Under the pieces are notes generated by a model. The model saw only the letters and a program-made list of their open reading frames with translations. It was not told the origin of the DNA and searched no databases. A DNA stretch of 64,000 bases, taken from Thamnaconus septentrionalis. Its lineage: Eukaryota; Chordata; Actinopteri; Tetraodontiformes; Monacanthidae. Positions 57,983 through 64,000 of this stretch are shown here, one piece after another (positions within the stretch are counted from its first letter, which is position 1; every line of letters begins with the position of its first letter). The position numbers and the translations under genes are program-made. The stretch covers positions 3,262,501 through 3,326,500 of the forward strand of contig CM020520.1 in the NCBI GenBank assembly GCA_009823395.1, given 5' to 3'.

Positions 57983-58170
57983 GAATGTTAAAGCCGAGCG
58001 GTCAGCCAGTGTGCATTAATCAGAGCAGACGTGCATATCTGAGCCGCTTAATTGCACGGCGGGAAATGTCAGAAAGCAAATGAGTCCAACATGTCAATGT
58101 GTTAATTCTGCCATTGATTTCATCGATGCGCCGTTCACTCTCTCAGCTCATTAAAGCTGTCGTGTCAGAA

Positions 58171-58171
58171 G

Positions 58172-58213
<42 letters not shown>
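58171..58213. repeat. (CA)n with CGCGCG core
   Basis: CA array interrupted by CGCGCG near 58181. Confidence 0.95.
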
Positions 58214-58708
58214 CGATGACAAATTTCAGACTTTCCCTGACAGTAAAACATCATCACTGTCAGGCAACAGCCCAGAATTGACAACAGTCCTCCCTTCACT
58301 CCTTTTGTTGGTTGCACAATAAAACATACAATCCCAGAAATCAGCTGCTTGTGATGTCACAAAGAGCACTGATAACTCAACTGCAACTCAACCCCACTAG
58401 ACCACCTCGTTTGTCCACTTCCCTAAAAACATGTGGCCTCAGTTTGAGGCGAAAGCTAAAGCCCAGTACTATTGTGGGAGGCTGTCAACAGAGGGCTAAA
58501 TAAGCTGTTTTCCTACAGAGGCAGAGGGGTATTCGGGATAATGAATCTTGCTAGTTTTGACTCAGAGGAAGATCAACGTGGACACGACGACAAACTATGA
58601 GCGTCGCGTCTTTAGCAAGACTAAACCTGCTTCCTTTTCTGCTGCAACGCCGTTGGATTTGCTGCAATTCAGTACTCACAGAAACTTAAAAATCCCACCT
58701 TTGCACCT

Positions 58709-58738
58709 GTGTGTGTGCGCGCGCGCGTGTGTGTGTGC
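58709..58738. repeat. (GT)n-(GC)n-(GT)n alternating tract
   Basis: GTGTGTG, then GCGCGCGCGC, then GTGTGTG: 30 bp of alternating purine-pyrimidine with Z-DNA potential. Confidence 0.9.
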
Positions 58739-58828
58739 TCAACTCGAACGCATCTGTGAGAGAGAGGGAGTGAGAGAGAAGCGGAGCAGGAGGGGTGGAG
58801 ACTAACTAGAAATGGAGAAAAAGGGCCA

Positions 58829-58842
58829 GTTGTCATAGCAAC
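58829..58842. promoter_or_regulatory. RFX X-box-like site
   Basis: GTTGTCATAGCAAC matches the palindromic X-box with one mismatch in the left arm. Binding is inferred. Confidence 0.35.
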
Positions 58843-58937
58843 TCTGTTTTTCAGGGAAAGTCACCCATTCATTTCCACGCTGCCGAAGACGAGGCAACAC
58901 TTAACTCAGTTCTTCACCCTAAGGATAATACTTTAAC

Positions 58938-58961
58938 CCCCACCACCACCACCACCACCAG
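58938..58961. repeat. (CAC)n microsatellite
   Basis: About seven ACC/CAC units. Confidence 0.9.
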
Positions 58962-59149
58962 CCCCGTCCTGTCCCTGCACCTTGCTCGCCCTCACTGGAG
59001 TGTCACTCTGAAGAGAGACGTTCCAGCTTTCGGCTGCCACTTCAATCCGCCGGCTTCATTCTCACCCTGTTTCTCCGTTTCCTCCTACCCACCGTCTCCA
59101 TTTGTCGCTGGCTTTCTCTTTGTGTCTGCCATTGCAAATCGCACCGCTC

Positions 59150-59500
59150 ATGATTAAGAGATCGAGAGAAATGGCGACAATCCTTCCTCCGGCACGCGGT
59201 TCGCATGAGACAGTGTGCGCCTCGCCTCGCCTCGGCTCGGCGCTGTGAGATTTAATTGAGTCTGTGAGGGAGAAAGAGAAAGGACTTATTGGTAAGACTT
59301 ATAAAATGTGCCGATCGCCCCTTCAGAGGCATCGCTCAGAAGCCATTTGATTCCCCCATCGAGAGGGCCATTACCAGCGCGGCACCACTACATCTAATCA
59401 TCAGCCGCAGGGGTGTGTGGCGGCGGCTGACAGATGGCTCACGGGTGACGGAAAGCGCGGCTTATGGAATTATAATTTCACCTGGAAGAGGAGCGGCCAG
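59150..59500. promoter_or_regulatory. Candidate conserved non-coding element
   Basis: Unique block with TCATGATTAAGAG, GATTTAATTGAGTC, CATCTAATCATCAGCC and GGAATTATAATTTCACC. The two long plus-strand frames over 59289-59734 overlap each other and look like neither coding nor repeat. Confidence 0.3.
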
Positions 59501-60552
59501 GGGGAAACGTTCCCTTCTCAGGCTCGGGCAAGGAAGGATCAAAAGAGCTCGCCTCCGCTCTTGGAGCGTTTTAGCAGAGCGTTCCGTTGGAGAACAGGAC
59601 GGCGAGCATTGGTCGATTACACCGCTCTTAGCGCCCTGGCTCTCGCATCGGCTGAAGGGCTTTTAGGGCACAGCTGCGGTCTTTGGAGATGTTTTAAATT
59701 GAAAGGGTTGGCCAAAAACCAGAGAAAGAAATAAAGAAATAGAGTCAGGACAAGCCAGTATATTCAACACAGGGATTCCACACGGCTTTGCATTCAGCCC
59801 CTTGTCTTTACTTTTTATACCCCTTGATGATCAGAAACACTTCAGGAGCTTTATAATCATTCATGTATTTTACATTTGCAATAAACTAATGACCAGAGGA
59901 AATATCTACGGCAAGTCCACTGTGTGGCTGAGGGTAAACTATGAAGCATTCAGAGTTTTTCCCTCAATTTTATCCATGAGCCAAAGTGGAGAACGAGCAG
60001 CACGTCTTTGCCCTTTTTCAATTTTGAATGAAAAGCAGATGGCAGGCAGATGCGGGCCTGTAAGTGCAACTGAGTTCAATTTTGTGTCCAGGCCCACAAT
60101 TTAAGCCAAATCATGTAAAATACTACTGGGAAAATATTAAGATAATCAAGTGAAGAGAGGCTGTGTGGATGTTGTGGAGCAGTCAAAGCACTCAGCCAGG
60201 TCAAGACCGACTCCCACTGTCACAAAATGACTTTGTGTTTGTGCTGCATTATCAGCCACAAGCCTAATTTATATCTCCCGCACATCCATCAATAGGTAAT
60301 TATTTGTTGTCCCTGAAACACGGAGGTAGTTCCGGATATGAATTGTATGCATTTGTGTCCTGTGTGCGCTCAGTTGCACACATACACACACTCCAGAGGC
60401 CAAATGCTGAGCGAAAGAGAGACAGTTTGGGCTTTTTGCTAAGTTGCTCGAGGACGCTTTTTCACGGAGAGCGCAAACTTGACCTTCCAATCACTGGACT
60501 CCCACTCTGCCACCTGAGCCACAATTATGTCCGCTGGTGAAGAGCTTGTTTC
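59501..60552. other. Unassigned non-coding stretch
   Basis: Unique DNA; a 100-codon frame (59802-60104) has no recognised domain or splice support. Confidence 0.35.
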
Positions 60553-60565
60553 TTTTTTTTTTTTT
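60553..60565. repeat. Poly-T tract
   Basis: A T run that ends in CCAG and so mimics a splice acceptor. Confidence 0.85.
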
Positions 60566-60634
60566 CCAGCAGAAATCTCTGTTGGCTTGGTGCCTAAACA
60601 AAAACAAAATGTGAAGATAAAACCAACACTTTGC

Positions 60635-60650
60635 AAAAAAAAAAAAAAAA
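60635..60650. repeat. Poly-A tract
   Basis: A run of 16 A upstream of the retroelement; it is outside the target duplication, so not the element's tail. Confidence 0.85.
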
Positions 60651-60682
60651 GGAGAGAAATATAAATGAATTGTATGTTTTTG

Positions 60683-61058
60683 GCGAGACGGTGGCGCAGT
60701 GGTTAGCGCTGCCGCCTCACAGCAAGAAGGTCGTGGGTTCGATTCCGGGGCCCGGACCTGGGACCTTTCTGTGTGGAGTTTGCATGTTCTCCCCGTGTCT
60801 GCGTGGGTTCTCTCCGGGTTCTCCGGCTTCCTCCCACACTCCAAAAACATGCATGTGAGGTCAATTGAACATTCTAAATTGTCCGTAGGTGTGCATGTGA
60901 GTGTGAATGGTTGTTTGTCTCTATGTGGCCCTGTGATGAACTGGCGACTTTTCCAGGGTGTCACCCTGCCTTCGCCCTAAGACAGCTGGGATAGGCTCCA
61001 GCAGACCCCTGTGACCCTGAGCTCAGGAAGAAGCGGGCATGGAAGATGAATGAATGAA
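60683..61058 (+). mobile_element. Full-length tRNA-headed SINE with GAATG tail
   Basis: A 376-bp element. Its head holds a pol III A box (TGGCGCAGTGG near 60692) and B box (GGTTCGATTCC near 60737), about 34 bases apart. The body carries strings common in fish repeats (GTTTGCATGTTCTCC, GGCTTCCTCCCAC, GGGATAGGCTCCAGC), and the 3' end is tandem GAATG. Perfect 12-bp duplications TGTATGTTTTTG flank it (60671-60682 and 61059-61070), implying a fairly recent insertion. It encodes nothing; a partner LINE must have supplied the enzyme. The exact family name is not assigned. Confidence 0.9.
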
Positions 61059-61070
61059 TGTATGTTTTTG

Positions 61071-61591
61071 AATAGCTTTCACTATCATTCTCCAGCAGTG
61101 GCATCACACTGGACAGATTTCTGTTAACATTCATTTTGTAAGAAAATGTTGGTCTTGTTGGCTTTGAAAGATTGACAAAAAAAAAACAAAAATTCTGATG
61201 ATGTGTTATTTTGTATCCTACGTGAATCCTGCCACATTTTAGCACTTGCGCTAGCAACACAATTTGCTGAACTGACCCTCTGTTAACCTCGCAGAGGCAA
61301 AATAACTTTCACGCCTGCGTTTCCATTTGGCATTCTTCTGGCATCCACCTTATTCCATAAACTAGGGGTCCCTGGGTGAAGGGCTGGAGTGGTTGCAGAC
61401 CAAAAGAAAGAAGAGAAAGAACTCGAGCCCTCAGGCTACAGCTTAAAAATCAACAGAAAGCCCGTATTATATCCCAACATAAGGCCGGAACACTTGTACA
61501 GCGACCAAATAAGTTTTGAAAATTGAAGTGAGACTCTGCGTTCAGCCCTGCCCACAGGTTCTCTGTGAGACTTTGATTTTTCCTCTATTAG
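61071..61591. other. Unassigned non-coding stretch
   Basis: Unique DNA; no gene is recognised. Confidence 0.35.
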
Positions 61592-61720
61592 CGATCCCAC
61601 CTCGGCTGACGTGCCGGGGAGAAGCCTGTCTGTCAGACCTGCAGCCCCTCCCTCGCTCCGACCCCCCGCCACATCCGTTCCCTGGGCCCCGCATGTCAGA
61701 ATTGATCCTCTCAATCCCAG
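61592..61720 (+). other. Candidate internal exon (plus strand)
   Basis: Acceptor GATTTTTCCTCTATTAG and donor ATCCCAG/GTAAGG both look strong. They enclose 129 bases, a multiple of three, open in two of three plus frames. One reads DPTSADVPGRSLSVRPAAPP, Ser/Pro-rich like linker regions of nuclear proteins; the other contains RSDPPPHPFPGPRM. Which frame, if any, is used is unclear, and no partner exon is identified. Confidence 0.28.
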
Positions 61721-61788
61721 GTAAGGCACGTCGCAATCACTACCAGGCTTTAACCAAAGATAAGATGAATTAGTGCGCTCATATTGGC

Positions 61789-61818
61789 AGAAGAAGAAGG
61801 AGAAGAAGAAGAAGAAGG
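61789..61818. repeat. (GAA)n microsatellite
   Basis: About nine AGA/GAA units with one GGA interruption. Confidence 0.9.
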
Positions 61819-61934
61819 CGTCCCCAAACCGATTGAACTGCATCTCTCAATAACAGAACCTTCGTTCCTGTCCGCTCACTTTTAAACTGGGACGTGCTGA
61901 TCGTTTGGACGCTGCTGGTGTATCTGGAGTCTGA

Positions 61935-62035
61935 GTGGCGTGTTATTAAAAGCCAAACGATGAATGATCCATATTACTCTCTTAATGAGCCTCTGGCGAT
62001 TAATTAAAAATTAATCTGATCTTTAGACAAAGTAA
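61935..62035. promoter_or_regulatory. Candidate conserved non-coding element
   Basis: TTAATGAGCC and GCGATTAATTAAAAATTAATC: stacked homeodomain-type sites within about 50 bp. Confidence 0.3.
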
Positions 62036-63200
62036 AAAAGACAAAGTTTTTTTTTTTTACTCTATTCAGGAGCTGAATGTAGATAATGTATCACCAATGT
62101 AGATAATTCACCACCAGGACAAAATACCCTCTTTTATCTAAGCAGTTGTCTGGATTCAAGCTGCGTTTTTCTTCGTTGAACATTTCAGTCCCATAATTGT
62201 TCAATAAGTCACAGTCAAATAAAGGCCTCTTCAAATGCGACTGAATGATTGCATTCCCGCCCCCCATACTCCCGCCAAGTAATTCAAGTTGTAAGAGTGC
62301 CGCTGGATGATTGATAGGAGAAGGTGAATCGAAATGTAGCCAACAGGTACAAAGTCCTCCAGGGATAAAGTGATTGAATTTGAATTCAGGTTCAAATCTG
62401 GGTGAACAAATTTGTCTACTGGAAGTTCTAAATCTTCTCTATTTGCAAATTTTTTTGCCATGTGGGTTTTGCATAGACAAAGTAGGAACTGAAACGAGGC
62501 CACGTCTTCGATCACATCGACTCAGCTACACTTGAGGAGGTAGAGCTGTCTTTCATTGCAGCTGAGCACGGTTGAAGTCAGAGCACTTTGATTTACAGCA
62601 CTGTTTAAAAGGGAATAAAAAAAAACAAAAACAAAACAACAACGTGGGCTGACGGAAGCTTAAATAATTGGATTTGTGCTTGTGCAAGAAACATGTAACG
62701 TCCTTGGACGATAAATCTGGAGCAACTCGCCCATGACATGCACTTTAGATTCCAAACGATTAAAAGCCCCGACTGTCATCTCACTGGAGGTGATTGATCG
62801 GTGCCTCTGCCGCCGCCGCAGCCGCGTGTGAACCGGTGCATTCACAGCGACGGCACAAATGCAGCGTACTTGTGCTTCTGCGCCGCCTTCAGAAACCAAC
62901 ACATGCGTGTTTACCTTGGCGTGCCACTGAGCGCGGGGCGCTCTGACTCCTGGAGACGGAGCCTCGCCACCACCGTGTGCACGGCTAATGCTGCGTAGGG
63001 GAGTGTTGGGAGTGGGGAGAGTGGGGGCGGGTTCTTATTTCTTCTTCTTTTTTTTTTCTCCGAGGCTGCTGTGCAGTCGCTCGTGCAGCCGCTCTGCCTC
63101 TGCACTCTGCCATTAAATCGGCTGCGAGAAGCCGAGTGCATGAGCGTGTTGCGACCGCCAGCCAAGTGAAGTTGGACGTTTCATAGCTGGCGCTCCCTGC
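62036..63200. other. Unassigned non-coding stretch
   Basis: Unique DNA with a T run near 62048 and A runs near 62620. CpG-richer at 62800-63000. No gene is recognised. Confidence 0.35.
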
Positions 63201-63262
63201 TTCCCTCCCTCCATCCCTCCCTCCATCCATCCATCCCTCCCTCCATCCATCCCTCCCTTCCA
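63201..63262. repeat. CCTCCAT pyrimidine minisatellite
   Basis: Imperfect CCCTCCATC units over about 60 bp, almost entirely pyrimidine on the plus strand. Confidence 0.9.
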
Positions 63263-63289
63263 GACGAGGGCTCACATCTTGCCGCTGAG

Positions 63290-63620
63290 AAGCCATTAAA
63301 CGGAATCACCCAGTAAATTTAATAATCCACAGAAGATAATACGCAAGCTCGATGTTTGGATGACGCCCCCCTCCCCCTCCTCCCTTCCCCACTTGCACCA
63401 TCAGCTTTGATTCGGGATTAAATGGAGTGTTTCTCCAGCTCGTCTGCTTTTGTTACTGTCATTCACGTAGTGCGGTGAATGAGTTATTGCATCTCCAGCG
63501 CTCCAGGACCATAAAGCCCTGACACAGAGCCGAGCAGCTCCTGGTTTGCCGTGGGTCTTTAGGCAGAACCGGGCTGTGATTTATGACAGAACGCAAATAA
63601 TTTATGCTGCATTTACGCAG
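63290..63620. promoter_or_regulatory. Candidate conserved non-coding element
   Basis: Unique block with GTAAATTTAATAATCC, CGGGATTAAATGG and CGCAAATAATTTATGC. Confidence 0.25.
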
Positions 63621-63960
63621 TGGAGGGGGGGCAGACGACCGGCGAGCCAGATGTTGTTTTAGCGGTGGAGAGATGGATGGCAGACTTTAGGTGAGGTTGG
63701 CAGAGTTTGTCAGCAGCAATAGCTTAAGAGGACAACGCCTCCCCCAAGTTAAAGCGATTTGACCAGGAATTTACAACTCGACGTGAACGTGAACTCCCAA
63801 ACGTAAGCGGGAAGACACAAAGTCCACAGTCCATCTTGGAAATGGTTGAACAGACTGACGTGTGGGAGGGAATTCAGGTTTAGGGAGGAAAGAAACTCAA
63901 CAACATGGAGGTGAGCGTGTGGTCAATGTGTCCGATTCGGCATGTCGTAAATAATAAGCC
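63621..63960. other. Unassigned non-coding stretch
   Basis: Unique DNA; nothing recognised before the X-box at the right edge. Confidence 0.35.
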
Positions 63961-63974
63961 GTTGCCATAGCAAC
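63961..63974. promoter_or_regulatory. Palindromic RFX X-box
   Basis: GTTGCCATAGCAAC is a canonical RFX X-box with both half-sites intact and a two-base spacer. X-boxes are typical of ciliary-gene promoters and some neural enhancers. Context beyond the window is not visible. Confidence 0.5.
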
Positions 63975-64000
63975 ATACACACACTGCCACGCCGCGTGCA

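Noticed and set aside
1..64000. CRISPR arrays, rRNA, prokaryotic operons, phage or integrated viral genes
   Set aside because: No regularly spaced repeats with unique spacers, no ribosomal signatures, no ribosome-binding-site-led gene strings and no viral domain were seen.

Overview
The window looks like non-repetitive vertebrate nuclear DNA, most likely from a ray-finned (teleost) fish. The reasons are: no long open frame with protein-like composition; splice-like rather than prokaryotic signals; very frequent (CA)n/(GT)n microsatellites; a retrotransposed element with a tRNA-like head and a GAATGAATG tail of a type common in fish; and a Tc1-like miniature element with the fish-type CACTACCAGTC terminus. 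CpG is not strongly depleted, which also fits a fish. The species cannot be named from this.

No protein-coding gene can be identified with confidence. Nearly all open frames are short, overlap on both strands, or read through CA, GA, poly-T or GCN repeats. The best gene-like evidence lies around 40.4-43.5 kb on the minus strand. It comprises a CpG-rich promoter-like block (E2F-, NRF1- and CRE-like motifs) with a splice donor at 42983, two possible downstream exons at 41116-41179 and 40469-40521 whose reading phases agree, and a separate possible last coding exon at 43402-43515. Weaker single-exon candidates lie at 28.8 kb (+), 45.3 kb (-), 47.3 kb (+), 53.9 kb (+) and 61.6 kb (+). All are hypotheses.

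Layout: 1-13.5 kb is unique sequence with a Tc1-like MITE (3.3 kb), a dense CA cluster (8.2-8.4 kb), and a 5'-truncated retrocopy with a perfect 14-bp target-site duplication (9.0 kb) next to a second common fish repeat (9.2 kb). A 601-bp inverted-repeat element with a 17-bp internal hairpin is at 13.6-14.2 kb. From 14 to 40 kb, AT-rich blocks with homeodomain-, POU- and MEIS-type motifs alternate with low-complexity tracts, including a G-rich/C-rich pair at 21.7-21.9 kb. The possible promoter and gene fragments are at 40-43.5 kb, followed by an old antisense relic of the same retroelement at 44.8 kb. From 45 to 60 kb there is more unique DNA with microsatellites and GCN-rich blocks. A full-length copy of the retroelement with a perfect 12-bp duplication is at 60.7-61.1 kb. 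The window ends at 64 kb with a pyrimidine minisatellite and a palindromic RFX X-box.

The overall picture, many motif-dense unique blocks and almost no coding sequence, suits a regulatory desert or large intron near a developmental gene. That is inference: conservation cannot be measured from one sequence. I found no CRISPR array, rRNA, canonical tRNA, recognised microRNA, or intact transposase or reverse transcriptase, and no convincing novel system.
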